Positions 33,961 through 46,051 of a stretch of 64,000 nucleotides of DNA are shown here, piece after piece (positions within the stretch are counted from its first letter, which is position 1; every line of letters starts with the position of its first letter). This DNA is from Cyathus striatus (Eukaryota > Basidiomycota > Agaricomycetes > Agaricales > Nidulariaceae): assembly GCA_025738555.1 (NCBI GenBank), contig JAOVFP010000017.1, positions 2,480,001 through 2,544,000 of the forward strand, read 5' to 3'. The translations under genes were made by a program, and so were the position numbers. Below the pieces are notes generated by a model. That model saw nothing but the letters and a program-made list of their open reading frames with translations. It searched no databases and was not told the DNA's origin.

Positions 33961-36087
33961 CTAATAACCTTCCTCTCCTTCACGTGCAGTCATATGAATC
34001 AAATCCACAGCATGTTTCGAACGTGGTTTAAACGAACATGGGAACGGGGCCGGGTGACTGGATATACAGAAATCAGTCAAAATCCTGGTGACATAATCTG
34101 AATATTTACACCACTGCAGCAGCGACAAGTTCCCTGGATGGTTCTATTTCATTTCCATTGGCATCTCTGGCTTTGGAGATAGTAAATGTAGCCAGCAATG
34201 AAGCTGCGGCGAGCCACATTACGTCGTATCCAATGTGTCGTCCAGGGCAAACTCTGAGGATGAGAATTAAGATCAAAGTGGAACAAATGAGCTACTTGGG
34301 ATGTACCGGCGTCCGAAACCAAATATAATATCTTCCGAGTCTCTAATTTCAGTATTCAGCTGGCCATTTGCGTTCAGCCAGCGCTCGGGTTTGAATTGTT
34401 CTGGTTCTAGATAGTCTTGTTCATTGCGCATCATTGCCCTAACGTCACGATAAACACCGGTAGTACTTTAGTCGATATGTGTCAAGTACCATGCATTTGG
34501 AATGATGATGCTATTTTTTGGGATATACATCCCATTGTAGACATCGTCTTCTGTGGATACGTGCGCAACAGCTAGGAGAGGTAATAAGAAACCATATTAC
34601 TGCATCTTAGATTCTTACCAGTTGGAACCGTCGGTTCCCAGCTATAATCATAGTCAGTCGTTTATTTCAGGAACAGGAAATAGTCGTACCGTATCGTCTC
34701 CTTAATAACCGCGCTAAAATATGGAAGGGAATCTTTATCCGAGTATTCTGGCAAGCGCCCATCAAGAACAGAGTCCAATTCTTGTTGTGCTCGCTCTTGT
34801 GCCTCAGGATTGCAAAGCATAGCGAGTATAAATATCTGGACTGCCGATGCTGTTGTGTCTGTTGCAGCTGTGGTATACGAATTAATCAGTGTACTAGTAA
34901 GAAATATTTAACCAACCCATGAATATTTGTGGAGCGACGTCTTTTACGACATTCAAGTAGTTTAGGTCGGTGTTGTCACCAAGTTTGTCGAGGCACTTTG
35001 ATAAAACTGATGTTTGAGCGCTGCCTTCGTCCTAGTAAAGGAGTAAGCTGCCGTATGACCAAATATATACATTACACGTACTATCAAGCGTTGAGATTCT
35101 GCAAATATCTTTCTAAGGTCGGCAACGTCGTCTCGGCAATTGCGTGCTACTCTTTGGAAGTCTGCTCCGGGGAACCATTCGGGAACATATTTGAGCAGAG
35201 GGAACACATCCACCATTCGAGCACCAGTCCCAAGGGATTTGATCAAGGCTGTATTGACACGAACGGCGATTTCGACGTAGGGATCATTAGAAGGCCGGAT
35301 TTTGATACCGTATGTTATTCCTAGCGAGATCGAGACAGCCATGCTAAAAATAACGATCAACTACTACAAAGTTTCTTCGACTCCTAAAATAACATACTGG
35401 TCAACAAGAGATACATAGTCTTCAGGATCCTTGAGTAATTGTCGGAGCATTCTTCGTACGTATTCCTTGGCGCGTGGCTGGTAGATCTCCTTGTTATTAG
35501 GGTGGAGATGACGCTGGAACAGAGTGCGCCGAGCACGCCAATCATCGTTGTATGGCATTAAACCAAGCTGCCAGCCGAATCCCGACCTACCGTCATATGT
35601 GATTATGAAGTCTTGCAAAAGTGGAAATGTGATTCTACGCACAGTTCTGATAACATCACAGAGTGGGGTCTAGAAAACGTAACTTGTGTGGGCACAAATA
35701 TTCACATCAATAGAAGCAACCTGAACTCGCACCTGCTCGAGTAAATAGCCGAACGTTTCTCCAACAATTCTTTCGCTGCTTCATAGCTGTTCAAGACGAC
35801 GATGGACGATCCAGCTGCTTCCAAGTGGAGCACATCGGACTCTGTGAGGCATTAGTTTAACCCTTTTTATAGGGGTAGGGATGTAACTCACCGTACAGCT
35901 TCGCCCATTCTGCGTACTTCTTCCAAGGTGAGCTAGAGGGTATGTCGAGGACGTTTCCTATGAGAGGTAACTTCTTGGGGCCTGGAGGTAATGGTAGAGC
36001 TTTTCGACGAGAGTTGTAGAGGTAACCGATGATAGCAAGTGTTCCGCCTACAGCGGCAATGTCCCAGATATTCACTGAGGAACCCAT
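33961..36087 (-). CDS. cytochrome P450 monooxygenase C, apparently intact
   Basis: The start at 36087 gives a membrane anchor and LPLPPGPKKLPLIGN. About twelve exons join in frame by GT-AG introns, and I could follow every junction. Motifs are AATDTT in the I helix (about 34865-34850), KETIR in the K helix (34690-34700), FKPERW, and the heme loop FGFGRR|VCPGRH split by an intron as in B. The last exon codes HPAPFPCSFKPRS and a tail ending at a TAG at 33961-33963. Three introns are present that B lacks (after SSR, after VPT and after NAW). It would be an ER-bound monooxygenase of unknown substrate. It is diverged from B but clearly the same family, in tandem orientation. Confidence 0.9.
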
Positions 36088-36519
36088 GGAGCGACAAGGG
36101 AAGAAAGATAAATGAAAGGCTTCAGTTAGTGGAGGTCAGTGGTTAAAGGAAACGCCAGGTCGCTCCCGAACGAAAGATGCAAGCATTCTTACTGTCCCAC
36201 GTTACTTAACGGTGCCCACATCTATCAGTCAATAATCAGGGACCAGTGGAATACTTTCCATTTGAAGCGCGCGGTCCGATGGAGCACAGGATATTGGAGC
36301 TTTGCCGTGGTGATTTCCGATGTGGGTGCCGCATGTCACTGAGACTCGGAACAGTTCAGAGTCGGAAACTCAGTATATAGCCAGTTTATAATCATGATAT
36401 ATGTAGTATCGTACTGGCGCTAATCGATTGAAGTTAAATTGTGTAAATGAGATTAACAGGTCCAACTCCCACATTTCGGAAAAGTCTATAGTAAAATGTA
36501 GTGTCTTATTATCCATTCT
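36088..36519. other. intergenic between P450 C and esterase
   Basis: Holds the P450 C promoter side and the 3' flank of the esterase. No separate gene seen. Confidence 0.4.
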
Positions 36520-38610
36520 TCAGAACTGCAGAGAAAAACGTACCTGGGGGTAGATAGGAAGAATTGTATTCCAGTACTGGCAAGAACTATCGGCTTCAAA
36601 ATGGTCACCAGGATCCGCTCCTGTCAACGACTTCCCTAATATCGCAAGAGATGTAGTATCATTTGGATCATATTTCTTCCAACCTGGAACGCGCGGCCCC
36701 AATGATGGATCTACAGTGTGTTTCACATAAAAGAATCGTCAAGTCAATAACTGGCAAACGCTTGTCGAACCTTTAATGAAGTTAGTCCATGCCCGAACCA
36801 TCAAGTCTGATACTGCAATCTCATCCGATGTAGCAGGTACAAACGGTGGAGACAGAACAATCGTTCTCCATTGACCCATCACGAAACGTATATCAGAGCC
36901 ATGGAATGAACCAATACGTGTGCCTCTTGAATTCAAATTACTTGCAACTAAATCGAAACGGTATCTCCATACGGGTAGTTTAAGAGAATTAGTGCGATGT
37001 GTTGCGAGGTTGCTTGCGAGACATAGCATATGGGCGTCTCTCCACATACCTGCAGACGCATTGTATGCTGTCAGAAATGCGTCAGAAGGTACGGGATAGA
37101 GCTTCTCAAGTTCCTGGAGATCGGCAAATGGAAAGTTGAGATTGTTACTTTTGCTAGAGTAATCATTTAACAAAGGCATCGGATGTTAGATACGAAAGCA
37201 CCGACCTGTAAGCAGTGATGTCAGACAGGTACGCAGTAGGTTCTCCTTCTACGATAAGTGTCCCTTCATCCTAATCAGACGTGTAAGACAGTCCAAGTTA
37301 TAGCACTGCAATGGGACGTACCTTATTGGTGCCTACGAGCAAAGGTACCCTCGCAGTGTGACCTTCTTTCGTCTGTTGAACATAACTACGAGATGGTTAA
37401 TAAGTATTGGTATTTTGAACAACTACCAGAGAATTTAATCACTCTTTCCAAACTGTGACGTTATCTGTTACAGGTTGGAACTGTGTTCCAGAGGCCAACA
37501 ATATCCGCTGAAGATCTTCTCCGGATTTCTTTCGTAGGCAGTCTAATTGTCCCTTACCCAGTGGGCAGCTCAAATTAGCTGCAATAACACTAATCTGGTC
37601 ACCAAGCTGCCACATAGGCTGAGCCGCTACAAAGTAATATAAGCTTGTAAAAACGATACTGTGATCTTGGGTAACATACTGTCTGCACTTTGCATGACTG
37701 CGCCCCGAATAAGCGGATCGTGGCTATACGCAGACAAGTAGAAGTTGGTCATTTCTACCATAACCTGTTAAGCCTATTTTACACATGTAAACGGGTGCTC
37801 TGACCTGCTCCGACGGATTCTCCTGTACATGATGAGCGATCAAAATGTAGCGAGGGGATCGGCGGGACGTACCTCCGAGAGTAATCTTATTAGGATCGCC
37901 ACCGAACTTTGCGACATTTGCGACAAGCCATTCAACGGCTGCTCTGGTATCGAGGAGACCGAAGTTCTGTGTTTCACCTTGTTCTTGAATCTCTGCTGCG
38001 TGAGGAAATCCGAAGAGAGAAAGGCGGTAGTTGTAACTTGCGAATACGATTCCTTGCGCTGCGAGGTAAGTCCCGTCTATTTTAGGATCTGAGGATGCGC
38101 CGCTGTCGAATCCTCCCCCACTAGATGCAAATAGGTAAATAGTAATTGTTCTATATCACATGTACTTACTAGGAGTACAGGTAGACAGGAAGATCTTTGG
38201 CATTCGAAGGGGCGATAATGTTTATTCTGAGACAATCCTCGCTTTGGATAGATGTTCCATTTCCACCATCAGTTCTAAATCAAGTCGTTCAATGGGAAAT
38301 ATGTATGTTGTAATGGTAAAGACGAAGCTCACCTGCCTTGAAGACAAGCTGGTCCATATGCACTAGCGTTGAACACTTCATTGGATGGTGGTGTGATTGG
38401 TTTGGGAGGTCTCCAACGATTTTGTCCGGATGTATCTTGAGCAAAAGGGACACCGAGCCATTTCTTCAAAGTTACGTTGGTCGTTGTGGAATCTATGAAA
38501 CCTTGAGCAGGTCCCGATGTTGTGTGGATGATTAATGAGGATATTTCTTGACTCGCCCATACGCAAATCGTCGTTAAAATATGAACGTAAGTGAAAATAC
38601 GGAGCAGCAT
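36520..38610 (-). CDS. type-B carboxylesterase/lipase, secreted
   Basis: The start at 38610 codes MLLRIFTYVHILTTICVWAS, a signal peptide. The first exon has the family opening GPAQGFIDS, WLGVPFAQ and RWRPPKP. Later exons supply SEDCLRIN, the oxyanion loop YGGGFDSG (usual HGGGF with Tyr instead of His) and the nucleophile elbow GESVGA assembled across a microexon near 37800-37915. GTNKDEGT bears the acidic residue, and SFHGSDIRFVMG (near 36900) the catalytic His. Introns are about 40-60 bp and could be followed in frame, with two possible donors near 37470. The expected length, a little over 500 residues, is normal. It would hydrolyse esters outside the cell or in the secretory path. It shares strand and neighbourhood with the P450s; a common pathway is possible but not shown. 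Confidence 0.88.
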
Positions 38611-39477
38611 TGCGATAGATGTCGATTCTTGGTCAAGGTTGGCCTTTGCATGATATGAGGTTGTTTTGAATATGGAGAGAACTCGGTGCGACTTCGGTTT
38701 TTCTAACGTACAGACATGACTTCTGAACTTCTACGGGTAGGTCTTCGAGGTATTTCGTGGGACATGTGTCGTTTGTTTCGATATGTAGAGAGCAGCCATT
38801 GTTCGGCCCAAAACTTTACGACATGAGCCACTGCGCACGGGAACAAGTGTGAAGAGAATTTCCGAAAGTGGAACAAGACGGATTGGTGTGATATGTGTGA
38901 AAGGGTAAAGGGGAAATGCCGTAGAAGCCGAAGCTAAACGGCCTGCAAAACAAGTTCAAATACGGGCACGTTTCGGGTGGTTTTCCTCGTTCCATGCTAA
39001 GTGCGCTCAAGGCCCCGCCTTGTTCCCGCCATATCGGAATCCTCGAGACGTCAATGCACCGCTCATTTCGCTTGGTTATCCATTGGAATTCCAGTTTTTT
39101 CTCTTTCATGCTGGCTGACATACTGGACTATGACCCTACGAGGCAACTTACCCAAGATTTCCTACGCAAAACTGAGGAGCTGGCCTAGCTTGACCTATCT
39201 TGAAGTTGTGTTGCAACGCAGAGGTAACTTTGGACTTGATATCTATACTGGCAGACTGCCTGTTCTGGCCAATTCCCACGGCGCCAGTGAAATTTGAAAT
39301 CACACAAAGAGTCCGTAACTCGAGGCTCGTATACAACATGTGCTGCTGTGACATGTCTAAGGATGTCTTTGATCGCATTACTTACAAGTTCGGGATACTT
39401 CAGTTTGTTATCGTCGGCCCATAGAACAAAGAACAATATGGTCACGTTAATCATTGCGACTGTGCCACTCAAATTTG
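38611..39477. other. divergent intergenic region, no accepted gene
   Basis: It separates the esterase (minus) from the next gene (plus) and must contain both promoters. Short open frames on both strands lack introns, motifs and start context, and are not accepted. Confidence 0.5.
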
Positions 39478-39484
39478 TATAAAA
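39478..39484 (+). promoter_or_regulatory. TATA box
   Basis: TATAAAA lies about 200 bp before the start codon at 39682 and is followed by a pyrimidine-rich leader, a usual fungal promoter arrangement. Confidence 0.5.
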
Positions 39485-39681
39485 GCAGGTGATATTCTGG
39501 ACTTATTCACGCATTCTTACCCGCCTCTTGCAACCCCCAACACACCTTGCATATCGAGAGTTCACTACCTTCACAACTTACAACTTATTTCGCATATCTT
39601 TTTGATCTTGCCCACCCCGTTTCATACTTTGATCTACTCGTGCATTCTTCACCTATCATTTTATTATCCCACGACCTTACT

Positions 39682-40516
39682 ATGTATACCCAATCCCAAT
39701 ACCTTCCCAACTTCTTCTATTCTAACACCACCACTACTAATGAAAAAAGCTACGCGTTTACCAAGGTATGTTTTCTATCATAATGGAATTCGTATTCCTG
39801 TGTTCAATATTATACAACAGGATACGAGCTATCCCGCCTCATCGCTCCTGGCCGAGCTTAATAGTAATTCGGAATACGTCGGTGTTCCCAGAAAGACATC
39901 CAGGCCTCCCAAGCCTATTGGGACCCGGTCATCCACTATATTCTTCCCGCCCGTTGACATGTATCCCTTCAACGCGTCTTGTGATGTGCACTCCCTCGTT
40001 GAGGCCCAGGATATCTTTATGAAACCACCGTACTATGATGATGACATGACAGGGTTCACCAACCCATTTTCTCCCAGTTCCAAGCGAGAATTTTATTCCT
40101 TCATCGAAAAGCCGATCAGTCCGCTGGACAAATCTTACATGTCACGTCCAGGAGCCTTCAGCACCACAGCGGAGGTCGAGAAGAAGCGAGGCATGGCTCG
40201 CCTTCGTATGATTGCGCCCCCACGTCTCAATCTCACGAAGACGTTGGTGATCAAGGACACAGTACAGGACGCCATCGTCCTGCAAGACTACTGCGTGGAT
40301 GATCTCCATTCGTGGTCCCCTTGCGCGTCGGACGTGGACGAAATTGCATGCCTCAGCCCCCTCGCGGCTCCTCCGGCACCACGCCTTCCCACTGTGCCCC
40401 TCCCTCCTTCGGCGTATGCTCGAATCGTATATCCCAACACGATGGTCTTGTCAGCCGCACAGTGTCGCCTTTTAGATATTTTGAACCACCCGGGTCCGGG
40501 ATCTGGGTTCTGGTGA
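39682..40516 (+). CDS. unknown 260-residue protein, two exons
   Basis: Exon 1 (39682-39765) starts MYTQSQYLPNFFYSN. A GT-AG intron (39766-39820, phase 0) leads to exon 2 (39821-40516). The protein has no signal peptide or membrane segment. It is rich in Pro, Ser and Asp, with patches such as RPPKPIGTRSSTIFFPP, basic RLRMIAPPRLNLTKT and a Pro-rich end before NHPGPGSGFW. No family is recognised. It lies inside the region between the duplication arms, on the opposite strand to the P450/esterase genes. Confidence 0.65.
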
Positions 40517-41320
40517 GTTTTCCGTTTGATCTCAAATTCATACCTGATGATAATCAATATCATGAATAGAATATCAGATGAACACTGTTTCGTTCGTCTC
40601 CCACTGGTATTTGGGTCTCGGACTCTCGGAGCTATGTATTTTTAGCTCCGCGGGGCGGTTTCTGTTGTTGTTTTTATACGTGACCATTAGTGGTGTGCTT
40701 TACTTGGCGAGCCTGCTCCTATACTGCTTTGCATGTACTAGGACATGTAATAACTCTGAACTTTGCTGTAGCATCACAGGTTTGATTCTAATGTATCATA
40801 GTATCACACGCAATATAAATGCCAGACAGGATTTATTTGTCTCACATGCCACATTTACTTCTCAGGGATAAGTGTCTAAGGATTCGAATGAAGGATACCC
40901 ACACGGCACGGATATCTTTTCTTTTCCGTTACATCGTGCTATTAAACGGCATCGTTGTACACATATATCCAGGACCCGGACATTTCTGAGACAGGATAAA
41001 AACATGTCCATCTGATATTTTACGCATGGTATTATACAGCATGTGATGATTTATAGCGCTGGTACATGCCAAAGTGTAACCGAGGTATAGTGATTCTGTT
41101 CAAATTTTACGCATGGAATGTTAGATGGACTTGCTTTTTATTTGGTTCTCGTAAGTATACAATGATAAGCTCACGCGGAATGGTCTCTACGTGTCTTCGC
41201 TCTGTAACCGTTAACTGCGAGATCGCTACTCTCCGGCTATATTCGGACATGTACTACTTAAGAATTACTACTAAATAGCGGAGGATCACACGGAGTGTTC
41301 GTTATATGTATATCACTGTA
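40517..41320. other. intergenic, nothing recognised
   Basis: 3' flank of the 260-residue protein gene up to the right duplication arm. No gene, repeat or RNA is supported. Confidence 0.45.
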
Positions 41321-42301
41321 TCATTTGAAGTTTCCACTCTGGCATCCCGAATCTGATACTAGTGACTTATCCTTAACCAAGTTCACATACATAAATACGA
41401 AGTAGTATACCGTTGAATTATCTACATAGCCGTTATGATTGTCTGTCTGAATATTTTTTGAAGCCTCTGTTCTGATGTTCTGAATCTGATTCAGCGACTC
41501 GTGTTTATCCAAGTTGACATCATTACATGTTAAAAGTAGGCATTTAAAAATAGTTCGTGTACTAAATGTTTTGACAGCTAACGATCGCCTCCTCGAAAGT
41601 CGACACCAGCTCAGTTCTCAGCAACGTTCGTATGGTACATCGAACGCCGTGAAAGCGCCTAGACATAGCCTCAACGCAGAATAAATTGGTTCTACACTCC
41701 TACGGTATGTAGTTTCTCACTGTACTAGGACATCAACCCTGTCCAACTCTCATCATCTTCTGCCGCCAACGGCTGCTAATGTTATTCTGCGGTATGTCTA
41801 CCTCGCTTAGATGATCACATGCGGATGTGCGGGGATTTTGAAGCTCTGGAATACTGTTTTGTCTTCAAAGAATGGACTGGACTGCCACTCTGATAAATGT
41901 AACTTCCGCATACAACATGCGAGTACCGTACTACCGCACTGCAGTCCGCTGGAAATATGCTTCCGGATGCTCAAGTATTTTATCTGAAAGACCCATCCTG
42001 TAGGTTAATATCAGCCATCAATTTCAACTGACTGTACTAACGATTAGTACCAAGGATATTTATTTAATTGGACACGGCGCCCGTATGCGTAGTACCAAAT
42101 CATTGAATAATATGCGAATCGTATCAGCGATGTATGTCTTAAAATTCTTCTATGGATCTATTTTTGAAGTCTCTTTTAGATTGCTATCCATGGGCTTCAC
42201 GGAACGGCATCAAGATACGAAGCGCGTGCATGATGCCCGTTTTGTCCTTGTATAATAGACCAGAAAGAGCGATTTAGAAACACAGAGTACACGCGAAGGC
42301 G

Positions 42302-42311
42302 TATAAAAAGG
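42302..42311 (+). promoter_or_regulatory. TATA box of secreted-protein gene copy 2
   Basis: TATAAAAAGG about 75 bp before the start codon at 42385, matching the first copy. Confidence 0.65.
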
Positions 42312-42384
42312 TGAAGGAGTGGTAACCAAATAGCATCGTCCAAAGATACCTCTCCTGGTTCAAACGATACTTCCTCTATTCACA

Positions 42385-43249
42385 ATGTTTTTCAACAGCA
42401 AAGTTTTCGGTGCTCTCGTCCTTGCCTTCGTCGCAGGTGTTCACGCTGAGACGCACACCGTTCACTTTGACAACAGGTTTGTCTCGCATTTTATTGCGAG
42501 GACAATTCATTTCTAATTACTTCAACGTTCTGTAGATGTGGACGTGGAACCGTTAGTGTTTAAAATGTCTGCAGAGAACGCCACTTGACGCGTTAATTTT
42601 ATAGCCCACCTTGATTCAAGGCCCCAACGTGCTGTCCACAGGTGGCGACTACACTCATAATGGACCGATCACTGCAGCTATTGCCTATCTTCAGACGGGT
42701 AATTTGCATATTGCGTTAAAATGACTGCAGTTAACACCGTTCAATCACAGGCAGCTGCGGCTTCAACGGTGAAGGTTGCACTCTGATTGAACTCACCCTC
42801 GTCAACCCAACTTCGCCAGGGAGTGGCTCCTCTGCCGATATTTCTTTGATCCCACCGTGAGTAGTAGCTTGACTTACGCGCTATATCGTACTCAGAACAT
42901 TTTTTCAGCCACACGTTCTCTGTGACGTCTGGATTTGGGTCCGTACAGCTTCAATTTATGCAACTTATAGCAATTCATACCTAATATTTATTTCCAGCTA
43001 TTTCAACGGTTGCGACGGTGCTGGAGCTGATTGTAAGTTATCCTCTAACATAACGAGAATCATTACTCACACAATTATTTCTTTAGGCACCAATGCCGGC
43101 TGCCCCACGGCATTCACCCAGTCCGACCAGACCAACAAGCAGGTTGCTTGCCAGGCCAATAACGTAAGCTAAACCTATTTTCTTTAATCTTGGAGGCTTT
43201 TATGAACACATTTCAATAGGTCAATTTGGCAATCACTTTCTGCGACTAG
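42385..43249 (+). CDS. glycopeptide-like small secreted Cys-rich protein (copy 2)
   Basis: It codes MFFNSKVFGALVLAFVAGVH and AET, a signal peptide almost identical to copy 1. The same small exons follow, with the changes CGRGT for CGFGT, GSCGFNGEGC, LVNPTSPGSG, HTFSVTSGFG, YFNGCDGAGAD and CTNAGCPTAFTQ. It ends VNLAITFCD and TAG at 43247-43249. Intron positions equal those of copy 1, for example the phase-2 intron after the SLIPP exon at 42857. The protein is extracellular and of unknown role. Open frame and splice sites look sound; exon borders are approximate. Confidence 0.82.
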
Positions 43250-43434
43250 ACAGCTAGTATTAAATAGTCGCACAGTGGTCTTACAAAGGATTCTAAGCTT
43301 ACCTTGAAATAGGATGTTGTACTGTGGAGTGTAAAAATGATATACAGGTTGATATTGTTGTTTATGCGGTCGTGACTTTTACGCAGCTTTTACGATATAA
43401 GTATATGAGTACAAGACTGAGCTGTATCCGTATC

Positions 43435-46051
43435 ACGTGTCGGAAAAATCGAAACCAGCTGATATGGTGCTTGCGCTTCTGATGGGGTTATAACTCCTTA
43501 TAATATTCCGCAGGTATCCTTATCAGCATGCTTGTCAATGAGTATATGTACTTGTACAAAATATCAATGCTTATAATTCATGGTGTTGCTACCTATCATT
43601 ACTTATCACACCTTATAACATCTGGTAACTCTTTGCGGATAACAATATAACCTCTTATAATCCCTTATAACTCTTTGCCGATAACCATATATGCTGTTAT
43701 AACTTCTGGTAAGCCTGCGCAGTGGTTCTGATCAGGGTGCTGATCAGGTCTGAACAATGTGTGGAAACCCTCAGTGAACATATCAGGGTCTTGTATGTCA
43801 TTATAGTACATATACTACTATAACCCAGTGTATTACTTATATTTCGATCTATCTCATTTATTTTGTCTTTTATTTACTATTCAATACTTCTACTTACACT
43901 AATACTTATTTTATTCATTTTATTAGCTTACTTTGACCTCACGAAGTGTTGCGCAAGCACACTTTTACTATTCCTTCCTGTTTTTCTTCATATGTGGACT
44001 TAGAGATGCGGCGCGGCTTAACCAAACATTGGGAAGCCGATGCCAAACACCACGTGACTCCGCCTGTACGCTGTCGCGTCTCGGTAATGCTCTCAACGCA
44101 TCTCGGTTATCCTCTGCTTTACTCACTGCTTTCCTTTTCCTCTATCCTCTCGCTATCTAGGCCTCAAGACTGTGCAAGACGACGTCCAGATCTTCTTGGC
44201 AAAATGCGCCTCTCGGACTGCTCAAGACGCTAGGGCTTAGGGTTTTACACCCTTTCAAGACCCCTCTTTCATCTTCAAGCTTATCGTCTCGTCCTCAAGA
44301 CCGGTGATTCCACTGCAGAGACACGGTGACTGGGTTTTTACCGTCATCGTGCTATGCTCCAATTGGTGGAAGGACAGGGAGTTGGGTCGAGGCATGGGGA
44401 TAATTATATTCCGTTCGTATTCATTTCAATTTATTCTTGATCACTCTTTTTTCTTTTCCTTATTCTTTATCGTCACCCTTGTTTTTCCGATACGATACTG
44501 TCTAGACTTTGATTCTCTCTCTTCCATTTCTGATGTTCTGACTGCCGCTGTCTGATGACTGAGCACCCCGCCACCAACCACACATTGTCGAGCGTGGAGC
44601 CTAGTCCATTGCACCGCTACTTTGGGGAGAGTAGCCTACTGTCATCTCCAATGTCGTGCGTTCAGTGGTAACGTCAAGAGAGAGTCACTGTCGTTGTGCA
44701 TTAGTTCGATGAGTACTGGGAGTGGTAGGCTGTTTTGTTCATTTGTTGTGATTTAAACACGGTCTCTCTTTCATTACTATACATCTGTTACCTTACCATT
44801 TCTCTTTCCGTTGTTATATTTCTTTCTCTGCCTTCAATTTCATGTAATTTCTTTTACTTTACCAATTCCCTGGGCTCTGGCGACATCAGAGCACGTGTGC
44901 ACTATTCCCTTTCGATTGCTGCTCATATATATATACCTCGAGTTAGGACTCGAGAGGAATTTCACCTCCCTTTTTGACTTTACTTTGCGTGTCCTATTGA
45001 GCCCTCTAAGCTATAAGGTCTATAGGAAGTGTCAACATCAGAACACCAATTCAATCTAGCTAAGTCTTCGTTACCCTTTACCTTATTAACTACTCTATTC
45101 TAGGATTGTTGAACTAGTCCATTTTTTGCGAAGTACTGCATGTGATGAATGCCTATAGAGCTTTAGCACTCGGGCCGGCTCGACTCCAAGGTTTGGAGTT
45201 TACGACGTCAGTATTGCATCAGTGTCTCCACAGCGCCACTGACCACAATTGCATAAAAGGCCTGCAATTCCTCGGATGTATGATACACTCACTACCCCAC
45301 TGGACCAAGTCTGAACACGACCCCTGAGCTTAAACAAACGGTAGATTTGTGGTATGTTCAGTGCTTTGCTTGCCTACTTGAAGTTTTTCTTCATGCTACT
45401 TACCTACATCTCTAACCCTTTTCGTAGCACAGTATTACACTTGTGGGATGCATTAGTAGCTACATTATTCTTAGTAGGTGGTAGTACTACCATTTGGGTA
45501 ACGTAGTGGAGTGCTTTTTGCGACGATAAATTGTTGAATTGTAAATTCTGTTGTCCGCCATCGTAATGAGTTAATCATCAACATATTTTATGCATGTGAT
45601 TAGAAACAATCAGTATTAAGCCTTAGAACAACTTGCCCAGGATGTAATTACTTATCAGCGGAGTAAGGATGTGATCACCTGTATCATACATTTTAAGTCT
45701 GAAAGTATTTTTTGGGTGATTTCTAAACCCATATAATTATTTTTGTGGCTATCTTGCTTTTACACTGTTGGTAATGCTTAGCATGATGATCAAACTTATA
45801 TTCAACTGATACTTCGTATAGTATTTTTTGGGTGATTTCTAAACTCATATAATTATTTTCATAGCTATCTTGCTTTTACACTGCTGGTAATGCTTCGCAT
45901 GATGATCAAACTTATATTCAACTGATACTTCATATAGTATTTTTTGGGTGATTTCTAAAACCATGTAACCCCCCCAAACAGCTGATGGACTGATATGGCC
46001 TGATATGACCTTATCTGAACAGATATGCTGATTTCGATTTTTCCGACACGT
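43435..46051. mobile_element. 2.6-kb inverted-repeat element without genes
   Basis: ACGTGTCGGAAAAATCGAAA begins the left end (43435) and, inverted, the right end (46051), with about 25 bp matching. Inside the left end, TTATAACTC/TTATAATCC motifs repeat many times up to about 43720, a subterminal repeat array. Near the right end lies a 116-bp tandem repeat. No target duplication is obvious and no transposase frame is found, so it is a non-autonomous DNA element of unknown class. Confidence 0.7.
45704..45960. repeat. 116-bp tandem repeat, about 2.2 copies
   Basis: Units start at 45704, 45820 and 45936 with AGTATTTTTTGGGTGATTTC. Units 1 and 2 differ at several positions, including CG/CA at the unit end. 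It lies inside the right end of the 2.6-kb element. Confidence 0.9.

Larger units (their letters stand above)
41321..43350. repeat. inverted duplication, right arm
   Basis: Reverse-complement copy of 27070-29362, lacking the roughly 250-bp insert of the left arm. It includes about 1 kb upstream of the secreted-protein gene, the gene itself and about 100 bp downstream. Differences are scattered substitutions and small indels, so the duplication is not brand-new. Confidence 0.85.

Noticed and set aside
29960..38610. Complete secondary-metabolite biosynthetic cluster
   Set aside because: Only P450s and an esterase are present; no terpene synthase, PKS, NRPS, transporter or regulator was seen.
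36520..38610. Esterase as a pseudogene, because frames break and the active-site text looks wrong (GGTSRRS)
   Set aside because: The odd text is an intron read-through; splicing at GTACGT...ACAG gives GESVGA, and the other breaks are also ordinary introns.
38816..39424. Several 60-100-residue frames on both strands
   Set aside because: Mutually overlapping, no introns, motifs or start context; the region is the divergent promoter between the esterase and the 260-residue protein gene.
41321..43350. Inverted duplication as an assembly artefact
   Set aside because: The arms differ by substitutions, indels and a 250-bp insert, so they are separate genomic copies, though long reads should confirm their positions.
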